Below the pieces are notes generated by a model. The model made no database searches. It worked only from the letters and a program-made list of their open reading frames with translations, and was not told the DNA's origin. Of a stretch of 64,000 nt of DNA, positions 40,024 to 48,752 are shown in pieces. The DNA is taken from NCBI GenBank assembly GCA_002271215.1, contig CP018628.1, positions 2,666,001 through 2,730,000 of the forward strand, written 5' to 3'. Positions within the stretch are counted from its first letter, which is position 1. Each line of letters opens with the position of its first letter. This DNA comes from Lelliottia jeotgali (GTDB lineage Bacteria > Pseudomonadota > Gammaproteobacteria > Enterobacterales > Enterobacteriaceae). Position numbers and translations under genes: made by a program.

Positions 40024-40049
40024 GCTACGGCCATTTTCATGGCCGTAGC
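40024..40049 (-). terminator. Stem-loop between the RTX peroxidase and its exporter
   Basis: Perfect 11-base stem GCTACGGCCAT / ATGGCCGTAGC with a four-base loop, 8 bases after the peroxidase stop. No T run on the minus strand, so it is more likely an mRNA 3'-end stabiliser or a partial attenuator than a full terminator. Confidence 0.6.
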
Positions 40050-40057
40050 AACAGGAG

Positions 40058-43000
40058 TTATAAGATAAAGTCAGACACATTGACGGTGTTGGCCGTGACG
40101 CCCGTAAGGGTGATCACGTTACCGTCAATGGTGATGACCGCATCGCCACCGCTGGCGGCAATCGCCACACGGCTACCGAAGTTTCCGCTGGTGATCCCAA
40201 GCCCACTGATATCCATGAGATCCTGTCCACCGCGCGCATCGCTGTCGAAGCCAGTAACGCGATCTCGCCCGAAGCCCGCCGCAAACGTGAACCGGTCATC
40301 GCCTGTTCCCCCGTCGAGCGCGTCGTTTCCTGCGCCGCCGCTGAGAATGTCATCTCCGATACCGCTGGAGAGCACATCATCACCTGCCCCTCCGCTCAGG
40401 TTGTCATTCCCGTTGGCACCCACGAGGTTATCGTTCCCGTCGCCGCCGTCGAGCACGTCGTTGCCGATCCCGCCCTGCAACAGATCGTTTCCGCCCATTC
40501 CAGACAGCCGGTCATTCCCTGTACCGCCAGTGACGGTATTGGCAAGCGCATTCCCGGTCCCCGTGAAATTCCCCTGTCCGGTAAAGACCAACACTTCTAC
40601 GTTTTCCGTCATCACGTAGGTTGCAAGATTGGTCTGGACGGTATCCGTTCCGCCGTTCAATCCCTCGGTGACCCCATCTGCGGCGTTATCGACGATATAA
40701 AGATCGTCACCTACGCCACCGGCCATGATGTCCGCGCCCTGACCGCCATCGAGTTCATCGTTCCCGGCATCTCCGTTCAGAATATCCTGCCCCTGACCGC
40801 CGCTCAGATCGTCATTCCCCGCACCACCGTTGAGGAGATCGTCTCCCGCCTGGCCCAGCAGAGTGTCATTCCCGCCTTCACCATTGAGAATATCGCTCCA
40901 TGCTGTGCCGACCAGGGTATTCGCCGCGTTGGTCCCCGTCACCAAATCGCCGATTGGTTGGGTCGCGGCAGATGTCAGCACCACTGGCGGGTTGCCTTCG
41001 TCATCCACCACCGTCACCACCACCTGCAGAGTGCGTCCGATCATGGCCTGCCCCGGCGTGTAAGTCGCCCCTGTCGCGCCGGCGATATTCACAAATCCAT
41101 TGCCCGCATTCATTCTCCACTGGTAGCTGAAGTTGTTGCCGGTCAGACCATCGCTGTCAGCAATACCCGAGACCACAGCGGTCAGCGTGATGCTTTCCGT
41201 CGGCGTGAGATCGCTGATAACCGGAGCGCCTGTTGTCGGCTGGTCGCGCACCTGAACGGCACCCGTTTGTGCCGATACCAGTCGCTCGGCATCGCCCATC
41301 CGGTCGGTGAAACTGGCGATAACCCGCAGCGGAGCGCCCAGAATGCCACCCGGTACGCGGAAGGTTTCTCCGCTTGCCTGGTCGCGCCATTGCCCGCCCA
41401 CCAGCGCCTGCCATGTGAGTACAATCGGCGCATTCGTCGCGATGCCGTTTCCATCCTGAAGATCCGTGAGATTCACGCGCAACAGGTCGCCTACCTCAGG
41501 CGTCGCATCGGTGATCGACAGATTCCCGGTAGCTTGCTGCGCTTTGACCCACAGCTGCTCACCGTTGCCAAACTCCACTTTTTCGATATTGAGCAGGCGG
41601 TCAACGCCGTCATTAAACGCCAGCCCGGCCGCCGGTGTCGCGTGGTTCACCGTGAGACTGCCGTCCGCATTGCGGTTAAACAGATAGTTACTGCTCAGAT
41701 CCCGATAGACAGCCACATCCGTTTCTGAACCATTACCCTCACGCAATATTTCCCGCACGATGGAAAGCTGATTCGGCTTAAGCGTGCCCGCCAGCATGAG
41801 CGATTTCAGCTCATTCATACTGTCGGCGCTGGTTAACCCCGGCATACCGGAAACCGCGATGCGCACGTTCAGCCAGGCATCACCATCAATAATGTCGTTA
41901 CCTGATTTACCGGTGATGCGATCGCTACCGCCGCCGCCGAGTAAAATGTCACCGCCATTATCCGGGTTAAACACCACCGCGTTAGGGTCTGTCAGTCGCG
42001 AGCCGCCGACAATGCTCTGCAAACCGGCGATCCTGTCGACGCCTTCCTGCGTGAGGTTATTGGACAGCGGAACGCCCTGCACCGGCGCGGTCCCGACCGG
42101 CTGTTCCGTGCCGGTTAAGACATCGTCAAACTTCCAGCCTGACAGCCCTTCCACCAGGTCAAAGCGATCGCGCAGGATGAACTCCTGTTGGTTGACGAAG
42201 ATTGGAATGCCCAGATCCGAGTTGGCCGCGTTGGGGTCGCCTTTATGGATCGCCCAGTCGAAACCGGCCATGCCGTTGTTACGCTGGATGCCAGCGCCCT
42301 GCACCATGATGTCGTCACCGGCTTCACCATCGTAGTCAGTGTCGTTGCCCTGACCGTTCAGGACGTCGTGGCCGATAATGGTGCTGTTGAAGAACAGCTC
42401 GGAGTTTTCACCGGTCAGGGAGTCAAACCCGTCGCCCCCTTCAAGCCAGTCATCCCCTTCGTTACCCAACAGCGCATCACCGCCGGAACCGCCGAGCACG
42501 AAGTCATTATCACGTCCGGCAAAGACTTCCTGCGCATCTTCACCGACAACGATAAAATCACTTCCGCTGCCGCCGAAGATCAGATCGTTACCGTTGCCGG
42601 AGAAAATGACATCGTGGCCCGCGTCGCCGTGCAAGAAATCCGCCCCGCCAATCGGTGTGCCGGTGTCGGTAATAATGTCGTTTCCGTCACCGCCGTGAAC
42701 CACGTCCGCCTCGTCGCCGCCGTCCAGGCGGTCATCACCCGCGTCCCCCCACAAACTGTCGATCCCTTTCCCGCCGATAAGCGTGTCATTCCCTGCCGAA
42801 CCGCCAAGCACTACATGTCCGTCCCCGGTGTATTTCAGATACGCGCCGTCGGCCGCGCCATCTCCGTCAACATCCGCCCCGGCCGCTCGACGTACCACCA
42901 GCGGGAAGAGCAGATCTTTGAGTGCATTCCCCCATTTAGGGTCGACATCTGTTTGCAGCGCTTTGTTGACCTCAAAGGTGTAGTCCGGCGTCTGGAACAA

Positions 43001-45337
43001 ATGGGCTGGCAGGTGAGACGACCCTGCGTCCCCCAGGTCACTGTTACGCATCACCAGTGCCGAGAACGAGTTACCCTCCAGCTCGTTGAGCAAGTTCAGG
43101 CCCTGCACGCGGCTCAGATAGTAGAATCGGTCGCCGTCCTGTAGCATTTCCATTTGCGTTTCAAAGACAAAGTTAAAGGTTGAGCCGAGCATGCCGCCAA
43201 ACTCATTTTTGCGCTCGGCCAGCCCGCCAATCCAAAAATCGACCTTATTGAGCCCCGTCTCCTTGGTGGCCCACGCTCCGGTTCCCATAAAGAAATCCAG
43301 CGCGTCGGCACGGGCAGGATCGTCAGCATCACCAAAAAGCAGGAAGTTCACTGCATCGCGGCGTGCTTCATTGGTGGTGGCGTTGAGAATCAACTCATGC
43401 TGACCATAGGCGGCCATGAAGTTGATAATCGAGGCCGGATTTTTCAGGAACGACGCAAAATCGCCCCAGCTGGTATACGGCCTGAGCTCACTGTTCCCGG
43501 TTAACTCGAAGAACTGTTCCCGCGCCTGGTTCAGCGTTGGCATGAGCGTATCGCGCCCACGCGCGAGGTTCAGCGCCCCGAGATCCAACGGCAGCCCGAC
43601 CAGGTTATTACGCAGCGCATCGGTAATAAACTCATCAATCTCGTTACCCACCTGACGGGTCATCCCCCGCACAATTGCCCCCACCGCCTGCTCGGTTGAA
43701 ACAGTCTGTCCGTTAAGCTCATGGAACGCGACCGGGTTCAGAAACGCTTCGATAAGCCCGATATCATCACTCTGCATATCCTCATCGGTACGCGCGACGG
43801 TTTCCGTTAGCATCGAGTGACCAAAGCGATATACCACGTGGGCAAACTCGGCAAAAATCGCCGGGTTAATGTCCGCGCTGTTCGAGAACACAAATGGATC
43901 GACCGCCGGTTGTACGGCGCGGGCGAACTCTTCAAACACCAGATGCTGGTACTCCATTTCCGTGGCGAAACGCCCCGCCTGGAACAAATACTCTCCGTTC
44001 CATTGCAGGGTGCTGGTATCCGCAGGAATTTCAGTTATCTGATGATTTGGCAGCAGCCATTGGTTAATCAGGCCAATGTCGTTGCTTTCAAGGATGGTGG
44101 TTTTGTACTGCTCAACCAGACGGTTATGCTCGCTATGGAATACGGAGTGAACAGCGGTCAGGCCGATGTTTTCGTTGCCACGTCCGTCACCGGTAATAAA
44201 GTGGCGATCGAGCAGTTCGTTGTCGTAGGTCCCGCCCGCCTGAGCGTTTCCTGTATCAGAATCGCCATCTGCAACCAGACCTGCTTTAGGCGCAGCGGTG
44301 TGGGCGATATCATCAAGGAACGCATGTCCGGTACGGATGGTGTCCGATGGCAGCGTGCCGCCGTTAGCCTCAACCAGACCGCTTGCAGTGACGATTTGCA
44401 CTTTGCCGTTGTCGCTTAAAATCAGATTGCCGTAGCGATCGGTTGCTAGCAGCGGAACATTGAACACATCTTGATCGGTGAGCGTAATACCGAGCAAGCT
44501 TTCAGCCTGATGCTTCACATCCGCCCAGGTCGCCAGCCCGCCGTTGCTGCCTTCAAGCAGATGCCCGGTCGGTTCGGGTTTGCCATCAACCATTACATAT
44601 TCACGAATAAAGATTTGATGGGAAGGATGGGAGGTGTAGGTCTGGTTCTGATCGATAAACGGTGTGGTGGTGTTCTTGGTATCGTGGTTGGCATTCACTT
44701 CAGCACGGGTGAGCAACATAAAGTTGGTCGGGGAACCTTCGACGTATAAGGGGTCGTCTGCCATAAGCGGAATAAACACAATCCCGTTGCCCGCTTTGGG
44801 GATCAAGTCCAGCCCGTGGTCAAAGAATTGGCCAAAGAAGGTCATCCAGCCATTGAATGCCGGAGACAAGCCGATATCAGGCGATAAATTTGGGATCGAC
44901 AGGCTGCCATTGTCTGATACAGTGCCGCCGCCGGGGGCATCAGCAAGCCCGTCGTGCGCCTCCTGTGCGGCCGGGTTAGAGGCCGTTTGGTCAGAAATCA
45001 AATTACTGATGATGCGCGGATCGGCATCCATAACCACCTGATTTGGGTTGAGGATCAGGTATTTTTGCAGCGCTTCCAGATTGTTGAGATCCAGCGTAAT
45101 CAAGCGGGGCATGGTTTGATCGGCCGAGCCGTAAAGCTCCTGACCGGGCAACAAATTGTTCCACGAACCATCCACGGTACGCAGCCCATAGGGTAACAGC
45201 GGGCTGGAGACCAGCTCCCGCAGAAGCTCGCCATTAACTGACCCGTCAGGGTTAGTCGCCGCTTCAGAAATCTTTATCTGTTGGAGGATAAACGCAAGAT
45301 CGTGCAACGTAACGGTAAAGTCATATTGTGTGGCCAT
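40058..45337 (-). CDS. Secreted RTX haem peroxidase (peroxidase-cyclooxygenase superfamily)
   Basis: Predicted extracellular enzyme, 1759 residues from MATQYDFTVTLHDLAFIL (RBS GAGGT). No Sec signal. Residues about 130-790 are an animal-type haem peroxidase: distal GQFFDHGLDL (Gln170, ester Asp173, His174), GDGRGNENIGLT (catalytic Arg386, ester Glu389), proximal RFGHSM (His507), and LNLARGRD (Asn590, hydrogen-bonding proximal His). Then RTX block 846-1018, a short one near 1128-1150, two Ig-like repeats (1275-1460), RTX blocks 1483-1548 and 1603-1686, and a C-terminal tail ending VSDFIL, the type I secretion signal. It should oxidise halides, phenols or lipids with H2O2; substrate unknown. Confidence 0.92.
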   Translation of the reverse strand: MATQYDFTVTLHDLAFILQQIKISEAATNPDGSVNGELLRELVSSPLLPYGLRTVDGSWNNLLPGQELYGSADQTMPRLITLDLNNLEALQKYLILNPNQVVMDADPRIISNLISDQTASNPAAQEAHDGLADAPGGGTVSDNGSLSIPNLSPDIGLSPAFNGWMTFFGQFFDHGLDLIPKAGNGIVFIPLMADDPLYVEGSPTNFMLLTRAEVNANHDTKNTTTPFIDQNQTYTSHPSHQIFIREYVMVDGKPEPTGHLLEGSNGGLATWADVKHQAESLLGITLTDQDVFNVPLLATDRYGNLILSDNGKVQIVTASGLVEANGGTLPSDTIRTGHAFLDDIAHTAAPKAGLVADGDSDTGNAQAGGTYDNELLDRHFITGDGRGNENIGLTAVHSVFHSEHNRLVEQYKTTILESNDIGLINQWLLPNHQITEIPADTSTLQWNGEYLFQAGRFATEMEYQHLVFEEFARAVQPAVDPFVFSNSADINPAIFAEFAHVVYRFGHSMLTETVARTDEDMQSDDIGLIEAFLNPVAFHELNGQTVSTEQAVGAIVRGMTRQVGNEIDEFITDALRNNLVGLPLDLGALNLARGRDTLMPTLNQAREQFFELTGNSELRPYTSWGDFASFLKNPASIINFMAAYGQHELILNATTNEARRDAVNFLLFGDADDPARADALDFFMGTGAWATKETGLNKVDFWIGGLAERKNEFGGMLGSTFNFVFETQMEMLQDGDRFYYLSRVQGLNLLNELEGNSFSALVMRNSDLGDAGSSHLPAHLFQTPDYTFEVNKALQTDVDPKWGNALKDLLFPLVVRRAAGADVDGDGAADGAYLKYTGDGHVVLGGSAGNDTLIGGKGIDSLWGDAGDDRLDGGDEADVVHGGDGNDIITDTGTPIGGADFLHGDAGHDVIFSGNGNDLIFGGSGSDFIVVGEDAQEVFAGRDNDFVLGGSGGDALLGNEGDDWLEGGDGFDSLTGENSELFFNSTIIGHDVLNGQGNDTDYDGEAGDDIMVQGAGIQRNNGMAGFDWAIHKGDPNAANSDLGIPIFVNQQEFILRDRFDLVEGLSGWKFDDVLTGTEQPVGTAPVQGVPLSNNLTQEGVDRIAGLQSIVGGSRLTDPNAVVFNPDNGGDILLGGGGSDRITGKSGNDIIDGDAWLNVRIAVSGMPGLTSADSMNELKSLMLAGTLKPNQLSIVREILREGNGSETDVAVYRDLSSNYLFNRNADGSLTVNHATPAAGLAFNDGVDRLLNIEKVEFGNGEQLWVKAQQATGNLSITDATPEVGDLLRVNLTDLQDGNGIATNAPIVLTWQALVGGQWRDQASGETFRVPGGILGAPLRVIASFTDRMGDAERLVSAQTGAVQVRDQPTTGAPVISDLTPTESITLTAVVSGIADSDGLTGNNFSYQWRMNAGNGFVNIAGATGATYTPGQAMIGRTLQVVVTVVDDEGNPPVVLTSAATQPIGDLVTGTNAANTLVGTAWSDILNGEGGNDTLLGQAGDDLLNGGAGNDDLSGGQGQDILNGDAGNDELDGGQGADIMAGGVGDDLYIVDNAADGVTEGLNGGTDTVQTNLATYVMTENVEVLVFTGQGNFTGTGNALANTVTGGTGNDRLSGMGGNDLLQGGIGNDVLDGGDGNDNLVGANGNDNLSGGAGDDVLSSGIGDDILSGGAGNDALDGGTGDDRFTFAAGFGRDRVTGFDSDARGGQDLMDISGLGITSGNFGSRVAIAASGGDAVITIDGNVITLTGVTANTVNVSDFIL
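40280..40891 (-). repeat. C-terminal RTX nonapeptide repeat blocks
   Basis: Coding repeats for GGxGxDxLx units (about seven in 1483-1548 and nine in 1603-1686 of the peroxidase), separated by a non-repeat linker. They bind calcium in the extracellular medium and fold into parallel beta-rolls. Confidence 0.9.
42284..42802 (-). repeat. Central RTX nonapeptide repeat block
   Basis: About fourteen GGxGxD-type units (residues 846-1018 of the peroxidase), directly after the haem peroxidase domain; several are degenerate. Confidence 0.85.
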
Positions 45338-45937
45338 AATCATTACCTCTGTATTAATAAGCTATCATCATCCGCCTCTGTCGCATTAAGGTATCGACAG
45401 AGAAAGAATGAACCTCACCAGAAAGAATTAATCGCCTGAACATCTTTACTTAACCGAAATCCGTTTACTGTTTTAAGTACAACACGTTTAACCCTGAACG
45501 AAGAATGCCGGGGTGGAATTATCCTGTCAGATTAATTACCCCAATGGATTTCTGGGGATAAACACAACGTTTATATATTCAGCTAATGAATGATTAATAA
45601 CTCTGTAAGATTGTCGCTTTCACAAAGGCAATATATTAGTGACACTTAACTGTCAGTGGACCTTTTATAAAACATGACAGTTTTGTTATGGTGATAACTA
45701 TGGAGGGTCCTTTCTTTCCTGACATCATACTTTCTGCTGAAAACAACCACCCCTGTACTAAGCTTTTTTCTTAGTACTTCCTGATGAATACTTTTATTTT
45801 TCAATACGCCTTTTCGACTCTTGAAGTATTGTCATGCCTGACTACCCTTAATCCAGAAGAATACTTCATGGCTTTTATGATAATTAATCGCATTTAATTC
45901 ACAAAAATAGCAGACTAAGTATATGGGGAGAAAGATA
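45338..45937. promoter_or_regulatory. Divergent control region between RTX peroxidase and hydrolase
   Basis: 600 AT-rich bases without a gene, expected to drive both flanking genes. Inverted repeats seen: GTACTAAG / CTTAGTAC around a seven-base loop (45755-45777); TGAAGTATT (45822-45830) with its reverse complement at 45860-45868, plus a further AATACTT at 45787-45793; GTTAT-N4-ATAAC at 45685-45698. None matches a regulator consensus I know. No sigma-28 or CRP site found. Confidence 0.55.
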
Positions 45938-47575
45938 ATGGCCAATACTAAAATGCCTTTCCTGCCAATTATATATGTCCGTGGCTATGCAATGAGTCGC
46001 CGTGAAATAAATGAAACTACGGCTGATCCGTTTAATGGCTTCAATTTAGGCTCTACGATGCTGCGTGCCTCAGCGAGCCAAAAAGACCGTCCGCGAAAGT
46101 TCTTTTTCGAATCACCGGTCATTCGTCTTGCGTCTGAATTTGGCTACAGCGACGTTTTTGAGCAGGGCCTGGATTTTACCGACGAAGGCTGGGAATTTGA
46201 CTCGACGGGAAAACCTACCGGTAATGTGCTGGATGATAAATCCATTATTGTGTATCGCTACTATGACGACGCGTCCACGCTACTGGGAACAGGCAAAACG
46301 CCGAGCATGGAGGAAGCGGCAATGGGCCTTTCTCGGCTGTTAGCCAAAGTGCAGCGGCTGCTCATCAGCAACCCCAACAGCGGCGTGCAGACGTCCGCCG
46401 ATTTCCGCTGTTATCTGGTTGCCCATTCAATGGGCGGACTGGTGTGCCGCGCATTTCTACAAAATACCGCTCTCGATCCAGAAAAGATGGTGACAAGCGT
46501 CGATAAGTTCTTTACCTATGCCACTCCCCATAACGGAATTGATTTTGCAGGGATAAATATTCCTGATCTGCCCTGGCAGAGTAGCGTCACTAATTTTAAC
46601 CAACAGCGCATGAGTGAGTATCTTGCGCTTGGGCAAGCTTACGCTGAGTATAACCGGGTCGATTTGATCCCGGAATCACGTCTCGCCTCGGGGCGTATTT
46701 TCACTATGGTGGGTACCAATCGCCTGGATTATGAGGTTGCCGCAGGGTTATCGCGCAACTTCGTCGGTAACGGCAGCGATGGGCTGGTCAAAATCGAAAA
46801 TGCCACCTTAAACGGATTGAACGACGACGGGACGATCGGCGCGCCCTGTGCTAAGGCATTCGCCTATCGCGCGCATTCAGGTTATTTCGGGATTGTGAAC
46901 AGCGAAGAGGCGTTCCAGAATCTGTCGCGTTTTCTGTTTGGCGACGTACGCGTCGATATCTGGCTGGACCTTGACGAGATCCGTCTTCCTAAAGCAGCAG
47001 TGAAAGCCGCCGGTGACGATGCCTCGAAAATTGATGCCATTTATCAGATTGAAACCATCGCATCACCGAGAGGAAAACCCTGGTCCCTCACCCGCCGTAT
47101 CGCAGAAGAAGACTCCGTTGCCTGTCTGACGCAGAAAGAGTGGCGGGATCAAAAGCATTCGTCGCAGTACCTCTCCAGCGTGTTTTTATCCCGCCGCGCG
47201 CGGGTGAAGAAAAGCCGACCGTCCCTGGCATATAGCCTGATGCTGGGAGTTAAAATCCCGGATTATGAAATTGAAAAACGCTTCTGGTTTAACGAGCATT
47301 TTGAAGGCGGTCATCTGTTCCGCAATTCGCTGATCCTGGAAATCGTGCCGCCTACGGATGAAACAACGCCCTGGAAGATCAAATATGCCTGGCAGGATTC
47401 CGGCTTTGCCAGCGCGGATATTCCGTTGAATCCTAAGCAAATGATCGGCCACGAATGCGAAGTCACCATTCCTGTCGTCAGCGGCACCGTTGACACGACG
47501 GGAGTCCTGCGCCCCTCCACTCCGGGGATTTCCGGTCAGTTGCGCTTTAAAATACAGAACTGGAATCTTTCTTAA
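45938..47575 (+). CDS. Alpha/beta hydrolase, lipase/esterase-like, divergent partner of the RTX peroxidase
   Basis: 545 residues from ATG 45938 (MANTKMPFLPIIYVRGYAM), preceded by GGGGAG; an ATG 15 bases upstream lies before that RBS. Lipase features: nucleophile elbow VAHSMGGLV (Ser164), candidate Asp in GNGSDGLVKIENA (Asp281) and candidate His in YRAHSGYFGI (His313). The usual oxyanion HG motif reads RG (IIYVRGY). After about residue 335 comes a beta-rich C-terminal domain of about 210 residues that I do not recognise. No signal peptide or membrane segment, so probably cytoplasmic. Substrate unknown; context suggests a role with the peroxidase. Confidence 0.78.
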   Translation: MANTKMPFLPIIYVRGYAMSRREINETTADPFNGFNLGSTMLRASASQKDRPRKFFFESPVIRLASEFGYSDVFEQGLDFTDEGWEFDSTGKPTGNVLDDKSIIVYRYYDDASTLLGTGKTPSMEEAAMGLSRLLAKVQRLLISNPNSGVQTSADFRCYLVAHSMGGLVCRAFLQNTALDPEKMVTSVDKFFTYATPHNGIDFAGINIPDLPWQSSVTNFNQQRMSEYLALGQAYAEYNRVDLIPESRLASGRIFTMVGTNRLDYEVAAGLSRNFVGNGSDGLVKIENATLNGLNDDGTIGAPCAKAFAYRAHSGYFGIVNSEEAFQNLSRFLFGDVRVDIWLDLDEIRLPKAAVKAAGDDASKIDAIYQIETIASPRGKPWSLTRRIAEEDSVACLTQKEWRDQKHSSQYLSSVFLSRRARVKKSRPSLAYSLMLGVKIPDYEIEKRFWFNEHFEGGHLFRNSLILEIVPPTDETTPWKIKYAWQDSGFASADIPLNPKQMIGHECEVTIPVVSGTVDTTGVLRPSTPGISGQLRFKIQNWNLS

Positions 47576-47633
47576 TCACGCAGGTTGAGGAAATGGGAAA
47601 GGAAGAATAAAGACATTGCCGTAGTATAAAAAC

Positions 47634-47657
47634 AAAAAAACCACCCGAGGGTGGTTT
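47634..47657 (-). terminator. Terminator of the glyW-cysT-leuZ tRNA operon
   Basis: Stem AAACCACCC / GGGTGGTTT with a two-base loop and T run on the minus strand, 42 bases beyond the tRNA-Leu 3' end. Confidence 0.88.
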
Positions 47658-47698
47658 CACGACACTGCTTATCATTGATTTTATTCTTGTTTTTCCCA

Positions 47699-47784
47699 TG
47701 GTACCCGGAACGAGACTTGAACTCGTACAGCCTATGGCCGAGGGATTTTAAATCCCTTGTGTCTACCGATTCCACCATCCGGGC
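47699..47784 (-). tRNA. leuZ: tRNA-Leu (anticodon TAA)
   Basis: Minus-strand sequence begins GCCCGGATGGTGGAATCGG and ends TTCCGGGTACCA with encoded CCA. Anticodon stem AGGGA/TCCCT encloses loop TTTAAAA (anticodon TAA). A long variable arm confirms a class II tRNA. Third gene of the glyW-cysT-leuZ operon, its 3' side facing the RTX peroxidase island. Confidence 0.96.
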
Positions 47785-47796
47785 TCGGGAAGAAAT

Positions 47797-47870
47797 TGGA
47801 GGCGCGTTCCGGAGTCGAACCGGACTAGACGGATTTGCAATCCGCTACATAACCGCTTTGCTAACGCGCC
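47797..47870 (-). tRNA. cysT: tRNA-Cys (anticodon GCA)
   Basis: 74 bases, minus strand, starting GGCGCGTTAGCAAAGCGG and ending ACGCGCCTCCA. Anticodon loop in GGATTGCAAATCC gives GCA. Middle gene of the tRNA operon. Confidence 0.97.
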
Positions 47871-47921
47871 TTAAATCTTTTGTCTTGCGACCAGCACCCG
47901 CAACTGCCGATGCTTTTAATT

Positions 47922-47997
<76 letters not shown>

Positions 47998-48070
47998 ATG
48001 TCACCAAGCTATTTGTAATCACTTGATTTCATTATCATCCGGCAAGCAGTGCCGCCGTTCGATGCGTTGC

Positions 48071-48098
48071 ATTCTACTTATATGACGATTTGAGTCAA
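48071..48098 (-). promoter_or_regulatory. Stable-RNA promoter of the tRNA operon
   Basis: Minus strand TTGACT, 16-base spacer, TAGAAT, followed by a GC-rich discriminator (GCAACGCATCG), typical of stringently controlled tRNA promoters. About 75 bases upstream of tRNA-Gly. Confidence 0.7.
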
Positions 48099-48147
48099 CG
48101 TTATTTTTGCTTCCCAGGATCGTTTGCTGAAAATTACGCCGAAACGA

Positions 48148-48696
48148 TCACTGATCAAGCAGATCGCCGCGCGAGGCATTGAGGTATTGCAGCATTGACC
48201 ACAGCGTCAGCACCGCAGCGACCCACAGCAAGCCAATTCCCGCCCACTCGACCCAGGCGTTCGGACGCCACAGCATCCACACAAGAGAGGCCATCTGCGC
48301 GGTAGTTTTCACTTTACCAATCCAGGAGACCGCCACGCTGCTACGTTTGCCCAACTCAGCCATCCACTCTCGCAGCGCAGAGATAATAATTTCTCGGCCA
48401 ATCATCGTTGCCGCCGGCAGCGTTACCCACCAGGTGTGGTAATGCTCTGCCACCAGCACCATCGCAATGGCGACCATGACTTTATCGGCAACAGGATCGA
48501 GGAATGCACCGAAGCGCGTGCTCTGATTCCAGCGTCGCGCCAGATAGCCATCAAACCAGTCCGTCACTGCGGCCACAAGGAAGATCAGCGCACATACGAA
48601 AGGAGCCCACGTGAACGGCATGTAAAAAGCCAACACAAAGAACGGGATAAGTACGACGCGAAAAAGCGTGAGCAACGTAGGGATGTTAAATCGCAT
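48148..48696 (-). CDS. pgsA: PgsA CDP-diacylglycerol-glycerol-3-phosphate phosphatidyltransferase
   Basis: Inner-membrane enzyme making phosphatidylglycerol-phosphate. 182 residues, same as E. coli, starting [18 protein letters not shown]. The CDP-alcohol phosphotransferase motif is intact: [27 protein letters not shown]. Several membrane helices. Lies between uvrC and the tRNA operon as in E. coli. Confidence 0.97.
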   Translation of the reverse strand: MRFNIPTLLTLFRVVLIPFFVLAFYMPFTWAPFVCALIFLVAAVTDWFDGYLARRWNQSTRFGAFLDPVADKVMVAIAMVLVAEHYHTWWVTLPAATMIGREIIISALREWMAELGKRSSVAVSWIGKVKTTAQMASLVWMLWRPNAWVEWAGIGLLWVAAVLTLWSMLQYLNASRGDLLDQ

Positions 48697-48752
48697 AGTG
48701 ACGGTAACTGTCTGTTGTCAGTAAAATTTAGCTCTATGTTGCTACAGAGCCC

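Noticed and set aside
40280..40891. Repeats in the peroxidase 3' region as a CRISPR array or satellite
   Set aside because: They are in-frame GGxGxD codon repeats without conserved spacers; explained as RTX coding repeats.
42188..43144. 318-codon plus-strand ORF opposite the RTX peroxidase
   Set aside because: Antisense shadow of the repeat-rich coding region; composition follows the codons of the real gene.
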